This document shows, piece after piece, positions 1-4,998 of a stretch of DNA of 7,968 nucleotides. The notes under the pieces are model-generated. The model was not told the DNA's origin. It ran no database searches and saw nothing but the letters and a program-made list of their open reading frames with translations. Source of the stretch: Nitrospinota bacterium (lineage in GTDB: Bacteria; UBA8248). The stretch covers positions 1 to 7,968 of the forward strand of contig DNYS01000273.1 of assembly GCA_003506735.1 (NCBI GenBank). Direction: 5' to 3'. Each line of letters opens with the position of its first letter. Positions within the stretch are counted from its first letter, which is position 1. A program made the translations under genes and the position numbers.

Positions 1-333
1 GTCATGGAGGCGAGCGGTTTGCGCGCGCGCGTGCGCTTCGCCGATGTGCCCCAGTTCGACGATCTGCTCCCCCACGCCATGGCGGGCACGGCGGGCGGCG
101 GGGAGCGCAACCGCGAGTGGACGAAGGGTTTCGTCGAGCCCTCGGCCGCCCTCACCCGGGAGATGATCGCTATCCTGAACGACGCCCAAACATCGGGCGG
201 GCTGCTGATTGCGGCCGATTCTTCCAAGGCGGCCGCCATGGTCGAGGAAATGCACGCCAAGGGAGCCACCGCCGCGCGGATCATCGGCGAGGTGATCGAA
301 GGCCCGGCCGGGACGGTCGAGGTGGATGCCTGA
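1..333 (+). CDS. selD: Selenide, water dikinase (selenophosphate synthase), C-terminal part
   Basis: SelD makes selenophosphate from selenide and ATP in the cytoplasm. Selenophosphate is the selenium donor for selenocysteyn-tRNA and, where present, for 2-selenouridine in tRNA. Only the last 110 residues are inside the window, and the frame is already open at base 1. They match the C-terminal AIRS_C half of the family: an early EASG segment, a GG..RN motif near residues 32-37, then the hallmark DAQTSGGLL near residues 61-69, and a short alpha/beta tail ending in IIGEVIEG. The N-terminal catalytic Cys/Sec and Lys and the glycine-rich ATP loop lie upstream, so I cannot tell whether this is a Cys or Sec form. 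The gene closes with TGA followed directly by TAA, so readthrough is unlikely. An intrinsic terminator lies about 27 bases downstream. No selA, selB or selC is visible. Confidence 0.92.
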   Translation, partial: VMEASGLRARVRFADVPQFDDLLPHAMAGTAGGGERNREWTKGFVEPSAALTREMIAILNDAQTSGGLLIAADSSKAAAMVEEMHAKGATAARIIGEVIEGPAGTVEVDA

Positions 334-359
334 TAAAGATATTTCTCGAAATAAAAGCC

Positions 360-393
360 GCCCTCCCGGATGCTCCGGGAGGGCGTTCTTTTT
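360..393 (+). terminator. Rho-independent terminator after selD
   Basis: A perfect 11-bp GC-rich stem (360-370 pairing with 374-384) closes a 3-base loop. It is followed by GTTCTTTTT at 385-393. It sits 27 bases after the selD stop and in the right orientation, so it is a textbook intrinsic terminator ending the selD transcript. Confidence 0.93.
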
Positions 394-411
394 GAAAATG
401 GTCTCGCCTTG

Positions 412-444
412 AAAACGGTCCGGCCGATGGGCTCTCGCCCGGAC
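412..444 (-). terminator. Weak terminator-like hairpin at the cupin 3' end
   Basis: A 6-bp inverted repeat, GTCCGG at 418-423 and CCGGAC at 439-444, overlaps the cupin stop codon. Read on the minus strand it is followed by CGTTTT. The 15-base loop and short T run make it a poor intrinsic terminator. It is listed because it is the only candidate for ending the minus-strand transcript here. Confidence 0.3.
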
Positions 445-800
445 TATCCGAGGGGTTCTCTTTCCTCGGCGGTCTCGGTGCTCAGGATGGGCTGGTAGAT
501 TTCATAAAGGTATCCGATCCGCTCGCTCAGGAGGCGGATGCGGTGAGGGGTGCCGGGGGCGACGTAGACGATGTCGCCGGGGCGGACCTCGCGGACCTCA
601 TCGCCGGTGGTCATCTCCCATTGGCCCTCCTGAATCAGGAAGAACTGTTCGATATCGGGATGATCGTGCAGCGGGGCTGGCTCGCCGCCGGGCTCCACGG
701 TGAGGCGCTGCACCTGGACGTTTTTTCCGAACAAGCGGCGGTGGGTGACGCCGGGGCGGTTGTTCTCGGCCGGAACATCATTCCAACAGGTGAACGTCAT
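444..800 (-). CDS. Small single-domain cupin protein
   Basis: A 118-residue protein of the cupin_2 type, a small beta-barrel that usually binds one metal ion. Cupin motif 1 is visible at about residues 39-59, with His45, His47 and an acidic or amide ligand at Glu51 or Gln52. Motif 2 runs over residues 75-86 (GD...PGTPH), supplying His86. These would form the usual three-His, one-Glu/Gln metal site. The length covers one barrel with no extra DNA-binding or catalytic domain. The start is supported by a purine-rich Shine-Dalgarno (GGGAGG) about five bases upstream. It lies 72 bases downstream of the pentapeptide-repeat gene on the same strand and could share its transcript. Members range from dioxygenases and isomerases to sugar- or effector-binding proteins, so the substrate cannot be assigned. 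Confidence 0.88.
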   Translation of the reverse strand: MTFTCWNDVPAENNRPGVTHRRLFGKNVQVQRLTVEPGGEPAPLHDHPDIEQFFLIQEGQWEMTTGDEVREVRPGDIVYVAPGTPHRIRLLSERIGYLYEIYQPILSTETAEEREPLG

Positions 801-816
801 GAAACCCTCCCTCTCC

Positions 817-847
817 GCCTGGCCCGAAGCCGGGCCGAAAGCCAGGC
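817..847 (-). other. Intercistronic hairpins between the pentapeptide-repeat and cupin genes
   Basis: The 72-base gap holds two overlapping inverted repeats. One is a 6-bp stem with a 4-base loop (821-826 with 831-836). The other is a 7-bp stem (817-823 with 841-847) that encloses and partly competes with it. Neither is followed by a T run on the minus strand, so termination is unlikely. They lie just upstream of the cupin Shine-Dalgarno and could affect mRNA processing or cupin translation. Confidence 0.4.
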
Positions 848-872
848 CTCTCCGGGCCGGTGCGACGGTGGC

Positions 873-1421
873 CTATTGCAGACACATGCCGATGGAGCCC
901 TTTTCGCATTTTTTTCCGTTGACCCAGATGGCGCCCTCGAAGTTCACTTCCTTCATCAGGGCCCTCCGGAGCTTGGCGTATTTGAGATTGGCGCCCTGCA
1001 TTTTTGCCCCCTGCATAAAGCCCCGTCTCAGATCGACGCTCCACAGATTCGCCCCCCGGAGGTCGGCGTAGCGGATGTTGCAGCGGCGCATGTCGGCCTC
1101 CTCCAGATCGGCCCCCTTCAGGTTCGCGTGGCGGAAGTTGGTATCGAGCAGGAGCGCCTTTTTTAGATTCGCGCCCTCGAGGTTGGCCTGCCACAAAACG
1201 ACGCCCTGAAGGTTGGCGCCCTCCAGATTCGTGCCCTTGAGGGTGGCCTTGTAGAGGGGGAGTTTCCACAGGTTGGCCCCGCTCAGGTCGCAGCCCGGGC
1301 AACTCTTGGTTTTTATGAGACGGTCCAGGTCGGCTGCCTCGAAGGCGGCGGCCGGTTTTGCGACGGGTAGCGCGGCCAAAAACCCCGCGATGAGAACGAT
1401 GAGACCCACTGTCGGCTTCAT
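873..1421 (-). CDS. Secreted pentapeptide-repeat protein
   Basis: A 182-residue protein built almost wholly of pentapeptide repeats. Residues 1-26 form a signal peptide: Lys2, a hydrophobic core at about 5-18, and an A-A-A cleavage site before Phe27. The mature part should therefore be periplasmic or extracellular. From Leu46 to Phe161 a Leu/Phe/Met/Ile sits at every fifth residue without a break, giving 24 A(D/N)LxG-like pentapeptides. This predicts about six coils of a right-handed quadrilateral beta-helix. Cysteines cluster before the helix (C41-x2-C44) and after it (C172, C180). The ATG at 1421 is preferred over an in-frame ATG at 1466 because it begins the signal peptide and follows a GGAGAGGG Shine-Dalgarno. 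Cytoplasmic Qnr/MfpA-type family members mimic DNA and act on gyrase; export makes that role unlikely here. The function is unknown. Confidence 0.9.
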   Translation of the reverse strand: MKPTVGLIVLIAGFLAALPVAKPAAAFEAADLDRLIKTKSCPGCDLSGANLWKLPLYKATLKGTNLEGANLQGVVLWQANLEGANLKKALLLDTNFRHANLKGADLEEADMRRCNIRYADLRGANLWSVDLRRGFMQGAKMQGANLKYAKLRRALMKEVNFEGAIWVNGKKCEKGSIGMCLQ

Positions 1422-1472
1422 GGCATTTCCCTCTCCGGCGTTCGCGGCTTTTTCCACAACCTCCAATCGGGT

Positions 1473-1478
1473 ATTTTA
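1473..1478 (-). promoter_or_regulatory. Possible -10 box for the pentapeptide-repeat gene
   Basis: TAAAAT on the minus strand (5/6 to the sigma-70 consensus) lies in a locally AT-richer patch at about 1446-1500 between two divergent genes. It would give a leader of roughly 45 bases. No convincing -35 box is found 16-18 bases upstream, so support is weak. Confidence 0.3.
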
Positions 1479-1510
1479 CGCCTGGATTCCACCAAATGCA
1501 TCCCGCCATA

Positions 1511-1551
1511 CGGAGCCGGCCGGCGGCGCGCCGCCGCAAGGGAGGGCTCCG
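1511..1551 (+). promoter_or_regulatory. Nested stem-loop in the DUF1330 gene leader
   Basis: An outer 7-bp stem (CGGAGCC at 1511-1517 with GGCTCCG at 1545-1551) encloses a 16-bp perfect palindrome, CGGCGGCGCGCCGCCG, at 1521-1536. The palindrome can fold as a 6-bp hairpin with a CGCG loop. The structure ends 11 bases before the Shine-Dalgarno at 1563-1567. It could control translation, act as a protein-binding palindrome, or stabilise mRNA. It has no T run. Confidence 0.5.
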
Positions 1552-1573
1552 GCGGGGCGGACAGGAGATGAAA

Positions 1574-1870
1574 ATGGGAGCTTTTATCGTTGTTCATGTG
1601 GAGGTGAAGGACCCGGAGAAGTTCAAGGCCTACGGGGACAGCGCCCGTGGAACGGTCGCGGACCACGGGGGCGAATTCATTCTCCGGGGGAAGGTGGCCG
1701 ATGTGCTTCACGGAGAGCACGCCCTCAAGAATGCCGTTGTCATCCGGTTTCCGGATCAGGCCGCGGCCAAGGGCTGGTACGACTCGCCCGAGTATCAGGC
1801 GCTGATCCCGAACCGCAACGAGGCGGCGGACATGGTGTTCATCAGCTTCGACGAGCCGCCAGCCTCCTAA
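1574..1870 (+). CDS. DUF1330 family protein
   Basis: A 98-residue protein matching the DUF1330 family, small alpha/beta proteins with a dimeric alpha-beta barrel (ferredoxin-like) fold and no agreed biochemical role. Diagnostic features are the opening AFIVVHVEVKDPEKF at residues 3-17, a central beta segment around residues 52-60 (NAVVIRF), the near-invariant W-Y-x-S-P-E-Y-Q at 68-75, and a basic, polar IPNRNEAA at 78-85 before the last beta strand. The start at 1574 is chosen because AGGAG at 1563-1567 is six bases upstream. An ATG at 1568 touches the Shine-Dalgarno, and an ATG at 1496 would add a low-complexity Arg/Gly tail. The length equals the usual family size. The gene diverges from the pentapeptide-repeat gene and converges on the EamA gene. 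Confidence 0.9.
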   Translation: MGAFIVVHVEVKDPEKFKAYGDSARGTVADHGGEFILRGKVADVLHGEHALKNAVVIRFPDQAAAKGWYDSPEYQALIPNRNEAADMVFISFDEPPAS

Positions 1871-1880
1871 AGGCCCAACC

Positions 1881-1924
1881 GGGTGAGGGCCGGGCGAGGG
1901 CTGGGCGAGGCCCGGACGAGGGGG
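1881..1924. repeat. Four tandem copies of an 11-bp repeat
   Basis: The gap between the convergent DUF1330 and EamA genes holds four contiguous, imperfect 11-base units (1881-1891, 1892-1902, 1903-1913, 1914-1924) with consensus GGGCGAGGGCC. Units 1 to 3 differ from the consensus at one position each; unit 4 differs at three. It looks like a short minisatellite made by slippage. CCGGGC at 1890-1895 and GCCCGG at 1910-1915 could also pair, but no T run follows on either strand. Confidence 0.7.
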
Positions 1925-1942
1925 CTCCGGCGGGTGGGCGCG

Positions 1943-2821
1943 TCAACCGCTCCAGACGATGGCGCCGCCGCCCAGCAGGGTGATGGCGGCGCCGGCCACG
2001 ACGCGCCAGGTGATCCGGTCCTGTTTTCCGAGGAACAGCCAGGAAAAAAGGACGACGAGCAGCACCGAGAGACGCCGGACGGGCACCACCTGGGTCACCT
2101 CGCCCAGCTTCAACGACGTCCAGAACGTCAGGGCGGCGGCGGCGTTCAGCAGCCCACCCGCGACGGCGATCAGGAGGGGCCGCATCTCAGCGTGGATTCC
2201 CGTTTTCCGCTCGGTGTAGGGCAGAATCGCCGCCTGGAGGGAGGAGGCCACTATGCAGGCCACCATGAGGCCAAACGTCGCCGAGGGGATGAGGGTGAAG
2301 GCGAATTTACGGATGCTCGGTGCGGCCGCCATGATGAGCGCCGCCAAAATCGGAAGCAGGTAGTAGAAAAGGCGGATGTTCTTGCTGTCCCGCTTGCGGT
2401 CGCCGACGATGAGGATCGCGCCGCTAACGATGAACAGGGTGCCGAGGCCGATCGCGAGGGTGGGCCGCTCGCCCAGGAAAATGATCGCCACGATCGAGGA
2501 CCAAAGCGGAGAGAACTGAAAAAGAACCTGGGTCCGCGAGAGCCCGATGATGCTGATCGCCGAATACATCAGGTAGCGCGCGGCGAAGTTGGCGGTGACG
2601 CCCGAGACGGCGAACAGGAAGATGCCCATCGGGGGCCAGGCGTCCATCCCGTCTCCCGCGGCGTAGAGCAGGGTGGCCACGAGAGCGATCATGAGGTTTG
2701 CGATGAGGGCGGCCATCCCCGGGCTGAGCTGGCCGATGGCCTTGCCTATGAGAGTCTGCGATACGGCCGTGAAAAAGGCGGCGATGAGCGCGATGGTGTT
2801 GGGATGAAGGGATTCGATCAA
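1943..2821 (-). CDS. EamA/DMT-superfamily transporter (TTG start)
   Basis: A 292-residue inner-membrane protein with about ten hydrophobic helices, arranged as two EamA repeats of five (about residues 6-140 and 150-290). This is the drug/metabolite transporter fold, whose members usually export amino acids, metabolites or drugs. Repeat 1 carries the typical signature SPLWSS...FLGERPT at about residues 104-121, including Glu118. Repeat 2 has LFLGKQDRITW, so the acidic residue often found after FLG is replaced. The start is inferred: the frame stays open far upstream and antisense to the next gene, but the only plausible codon keeping the first helix is TTG at 2821-2819, four bases after AGGTGG. 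An extended -10 element lies about 42 bases further up. The first ATG downstream (residue 36) would remove helix 1. Substrate unknown. Confidence 0.88.
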   Translation of the reverse strand: MIESLHPNTIALIAAFFTAVSQTLIGKAIGQLSPGMAALIANLMIALVATLLYAAGDGMDAWPPMGIFLFAVSGVTANFAARYLMYSAISIIGLSRTQVLFQFSPLWSSIVAIIFLGERPTLAIGLGTLFIVSGAILIVGDRKRDSKNIRLFYYLLPILAALIMAAAPSIRKFAFTLIPSATFGLMVACIVASSLQAAILPYTERKTGIHAEMRPLLIAVAGGLLNAAAALTFWTSLKLGEVTQVVPVRRLSVLLVVLFSWLFLGKQDRITWRVVAGAAITLLGGGAIVWSG

Positions 2822-2869
2822 GAGGCCACCTGCCGCGGAAAGGAGTATTGCGGGAAAGACACCGTTTTT

Positions 2870-2878
2870 ATTATGCCA
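2870..2878 (-). promoter_or_regulatory. Extended -10 promoter element for the EamA gene
   Basis: On the minus strand 2878-2870 reads TGGCATAAT, a TG-n extended -10 with CATAAT (5/6 to consensus). No good -35 is visible, as is common for extended -10 promoters. Initiation would fall near 2863, leaving about 42 bases before the TTG start, which supports that start. Confidence 0.5.
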
Positions 2879-2950
2879 CGGAGGACCGGGGCCTCGCCAT
2901 GAGACAGCGGGAGAGGGCCACGGAACCGCGGAAGGCGGCCCGGGGCCGTA

Positions 2951-2979
2951 TTGCCCGAATCCCGCCGGGCGGATATGAT
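2951..2979 (+). promoter_or_regulatory. Sigma-70-like promoter for the aldo/keto reductase operon
   Basis: TTGCCC at 2951-2956 (4/6) and TATGAT at 2974-2979 (5/6) are separated by exactly 17 bases. Transcription would begin near 2986, giving a leader of about 100 bases before the reductase ATG. The window shows no better match in this divergent gap. Confidence 0.55.
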
Positions 2980-2983
2980 TCTC

Positions 2984-3001
2984 TTTCCGAATCACCGGAA
3001 A
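2984..3001. promoter_or_regulatory. Operator-like dyad at the predicted transcription start
   Basis: TTTCCG at 2984-2989 and CGGAAA at 2996-3001 form a perfect 6-bp dyad with a 6-base spacer. It sits at the start site predicted from the TTGCCC/TATGAT promoter, where a repressor would typically bind. The heptamer CCGAATC also occurs twice here (2987-2993, 3003-3009). No regulator gene is adjacent. Confidence 0.35.
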
Positions 3002-3017
3002 TCCGAATCGGCGGATG

Positions 3018-3036
3018 GCCCGCCCCCTCGGCGGGC
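3018..3036 (+). promoter_or_regulatory. GC hairpin in the reductase leader
   Basis: GCCCGCC (3018-3024) and GGCGGGC (3030-3036) form a perfect 7-bp stem with a 5-base loop, followed by GTTTCAATT. It lies between the predicted promoter and the start codon and resembles a weak terminator or attenuator. The T content after it is too broken for a confident call. Confidence 0.4.
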
Positions 3037-3085
3037 GTTTCAATTCTGGAATTATTCTCGAATCCATTGAAAAGGGGAGATCGAC

Positions 3086-3994
3086 ATGGAAAAGCGCATG
3101 CTCGGCAATACGGGGCTGGAGGTGACGGTCATCGGCTTCGGCGCCATGACCATTGGCGGCGCCTTCGGGCCCGTGGACGACGGCGAAAGCAACCGGGCGC
3201 TCCACGCGGCCATCGACGGCGGGATTAATTTTATCGACACCTCGGACGCCTACGGCGCGGGCAGGAGCGAAAACATCATCAGCCAGTTTCTCAAGGAGCG
3301 CTCCGACCGCAACGACATCATCATCTTCACCAAGGGTGGAAACAACATGGCGACGGGCCAGCGCGACTTCACGCCCGAGTACATCTCCAACGCCCTGGAG
3401 AACAGCCTCAAGCGCCTCGAAATCGAGGCCATCGATCTGTATCTCCTCCACAACCCCAACCTCGACAACATGCAGGCCGAGGACAGCTACGCCGTCCTCG
3501 AAAAAGCCAAGGACGACGGCAAGCTCAAAAACTGGGGCGTATCGGTCAACACCGACGCCGAGTGCGACTACGCCGTCGGGCAGAGCAAGCCCTCGGTCAT
3601 GCAGATGGAGTACAACATCCTCGAGCAGAGCCCGGCGGAGTCGTTCGCGCGGGCCAAGTCCGCGGGCATGGGCGTCATATCGCGCGTGCCGCTGAAGCGG
3701 GGCTTCCTGAGCGGGCGCATCGACGAGACCTTCGAGTTCGCCGAGGGCGACCGCAGAAAGAAAATGCTCTCGCCCGAGAATATCCAGAAATTCCAGGCCA
3801 AGCTGAACCGGCTCCAGGACATCGCCGGCCAGCTCAAGATCAGCCCCGCCACCGCGGCGCTCCGCTTTTGCGTCTCGAACACGGATGTCACCTGCGTCAT
3901 CCCCGGCATCCGCACCCCGGAGCAGTCCACCCAGAACGCGGCCTGCGGCGAGGCGCTGCCCCCCGAGGCCGTGACCCGGCTCCGGGAGCTGTAA
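3086..3994 (+). CDS. Aldo/keto reductase
   Basis: A 302-residue, cytoplasmic NADPH-dependent oxidoreductase of the aldo/keto reductase family, a single (alpha/beta)8 barrel that reduces aldehydes or ketones. The catalytic tetrad is complete: Asp51 and Tyr56 in FIDTSDAYG, Lys83 in FTKGG, and His122 in LYLLHNP. The LGNTGLEVTVIGFG opening at 6-19 and the NADP-binding GIRTPEQ segment at 274-280 are standard. The length is normal for bacterial members. The start follows a GGGGAG Shine-Dalgarno at 3074-3079. A membrane-protein gene begins 15 bases after the stop, so the two are probably cotranscribed from the promoter near 2951-2979. The physiological substrate cannot be told from sequence; members close in layout include general stress or detoxification reductases. 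Confidence 0.95.
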   Translation: MEKRMLGNTGLEVTVIGFGAMTIGGAFGPVDDGESNRALHAAIDGGINFIDTSDAYGAGRSENIISQFLKERSDRNDIIIFTKGGNNMATGQRDFTPEYISNALENSLKRLEIEAIDLYLLHNPNLDNMQAEDSYAVLEKAKDDGKLKNWGVSVNTDAECDYAVGQSKPSVMQMEYNILEQSPAESFARAKSAGMGVISRVPLKRGFLSGRIDETFEFAEGDRRKKMLSPENIQKFQAKLNRLQDIAGQLKISPATAALRFCVSNTDVTCVIPGIRTPEQSTQNAACGEALPPEAVTRLREL

Positions 3995-4009
3995 CCGGAG
4001 GGAGCCCCC

Positions 4010-4675
4010 GTGTTCTGGGAGGCCAATCTGACGCGGCGGGAGATTCGAAATAAACTCGTAGCCGTATTCGTCTGGGCGGCCGCCTTCGCATTCGTGGAGG
4101 CGGCCGTCGTCGTTTACCTGCGGAAGCTCTTCTACCCCGAAGGGTTCGCCTTCCCGCTTCGCTCCGAACTGATCGAATCCATCCTCGGCGTCGAGATCGC
4201 CCGCGAGGCGGCGACCCTGGTCATGCTCGTCTCGGCGGCCTGGCTCGGCGCGCGCCGGCCCTGGGTGCGGTTCGCCCTTTTCATGGTGGCCTTCGGGGTG
4301 TGGGACATCTTTTACTACGTCTGGCTCTGGGCGGTTCTCGGCTGGCCGCCCTCGATCTTCACGATGGACGTTCTCTTCCTGATTCCCATCGTCTGGGTGG
4401 GGCCGGTGTGGTCGCCGGTGGCCGTCTCGGCGGGGCTGATTGGCTGCGGCGCGGCGGTGGCGCTGCGGGTGGGAGGGGGCGGCCGCTACGCCCTGGACGC
4501 CCCCGGCTGGGCCGCCATCTCCGCGTCGGCCCTCATCATCGTCGTCAGCTATCTCTGGGAGGGTCCCGCCGCCATGCGCGGGGAGATTCCCGGCCCCTAT
4601 CCCTGGTGGATGTTCTGGCCCGGCCTCGCCCTGGGCCTGGGCGCGTTCTGGAGAGGGTGGCGGAGCGGGGGCTAG
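4010..4675 (+). CDS. Uncharacterised multi-pass membrane protein (GTG start)
   Basis: A 221-residue integral membrane protein with about six or seven hydrophobic segments (near residues 16-37, 66-80, 86-110, 117-133, 136-152, 167-183, 199-214). I recognise no named domain. Polar residues inside or at the edge of the membrane stand out: Glu30 in helix 1, Arg65-Glu66 before helix 2, the WDIFYYVWL run at 98-106 with Asp99, and Asp120 in helix 4. Their placement suggests a conserved functional core rather than a simple anchor. The start is GTG at 4010, with a GGAGGGAG Shine-Dalgarno at about 3997-4004. It lies 15 bases after the aldo/keto reductase stop, so the pair is a likely operon. A role in transport or lipid-associated chemistry is possible but unsupported. 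No intrinsic terminator follows. Confidence 0.82.
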   Translation: MFWEANLTRREIRNKLVAVFVWAAAFAFVEAAVVVYLRKLFYPEGFAFPLRSELIESILGVEIAREAATLVMLVSAAWLGARRPWVRFALFMVAFGVWDIFYYVWLWAVLGWPPSIFTMDVLFLIPIVWVGPVWSPVAVSAGLIGCGAAVALRVGGGGRYALDAPGWAAISASALIIVVSYLWEGPAAMRGEIPGPYPWWMFWPGLALGLGAFWRGWRSGG

Positions 4676-4836
4676 AGGGATCGGGCAGGATAGGTTGGAA
4701 TTTCAGCCACCCATTTTCGATGCCCGGCGCTTCGATCCCGTCCGGAGGACGGCCGGATGGAGTGGGACGGGAAGAGATGCCCCTCCCGCGAACCTCCCCG
4801 CATTTCCTGTGGTGGTTCCCGGGGGCTCATGCGCTA

Positions 4837-4874
4837 AATTTCCCCGAAGTGGAAATTGCGCCACGGAAATTGCG
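4837..4874. repeat. Clustered GGAAATT half-sites
   Basis: GGAAATTGCG occurs at 4851-4860 and again at 4865-4874 (14-base period). The inverted heptamer AATTTCC lies at 4837-4843, seven bases before the first copy. The layout resembles a regulator-binding array, but it sits downstream of two convergent genes. GGAAATTGC also occurs by chance inside thiI at 5882-5890. Confidence 0.45.
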
Positions 4875-4936
4875 GATGGAGAGCCGAGACGATGATGGGG
4901 ACAGCGGAAAGATGGACGGCGGGCGCGGGGGCATTA

Positions 4937-4955
4937 AATGGGCGCGCAGCCCATT
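4937..4955 (-). terminator. Hairpin after thiI, possible terminator
   Basis: AATGGGC (4937-4943) and GCCCATT (4949-4955) form a perfect 7-bp stem with a 5-base loop, 44 bases past the thiI stop. On the minus strand it is followed only by TAATG, so it may protect the 3' end rather than act as an intrinsic terminator. Confidence 0.4.
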
Positions 4956-4998
4956 CGGGTTTCCAGGGTTTGAGGGAGTTTACCGCGAACTCGTTCTA

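Larger units (their letters stand above)
4676..4998. other. Non-coding gap between convergent genes
   Basis: A 323-base stretch with no supported gene. Frames crossing it lack a Shine-Dalgarno and continue antisense into thiI. It contains a short hairpin, CCGTCC-GGA-GGACGG at 4738-4752, the GGAAATT repeats at 4837-4874 and a hairpin at 4937-4955. No RNA gene was recognised. Confidence 0.6.

Noticed and set aside
543..1166. 207-residue forward frame opposite the cupin and pentapeptide-repeat genes
   Set aside because: Its periodic pattern is simply the reverse complement of the pentapeptide repeats.
1890..1915. Hairpin as a bidirectional terminator between DUF1330 and EamA
   Set aside because: Only 6 bp with a 14-base loop and no T run on either strand; it follows from the tandem repeat.
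1883..2902. 339-residue forward open frame opposite the EamA gene
   Set aside because: Very charged, low-complexity translation antisense to a clear ten-helix transporter, with no Shine-Dalgarno.
2822..3451. Upstream extension of the EamA frame to give a 502-residue protein
   Set aside because: The extension runs antisense through the reductase promoter and its first 366 coding bases, is not membrane-like, and matches no family; GC-rich DNA often leaves such frames open.
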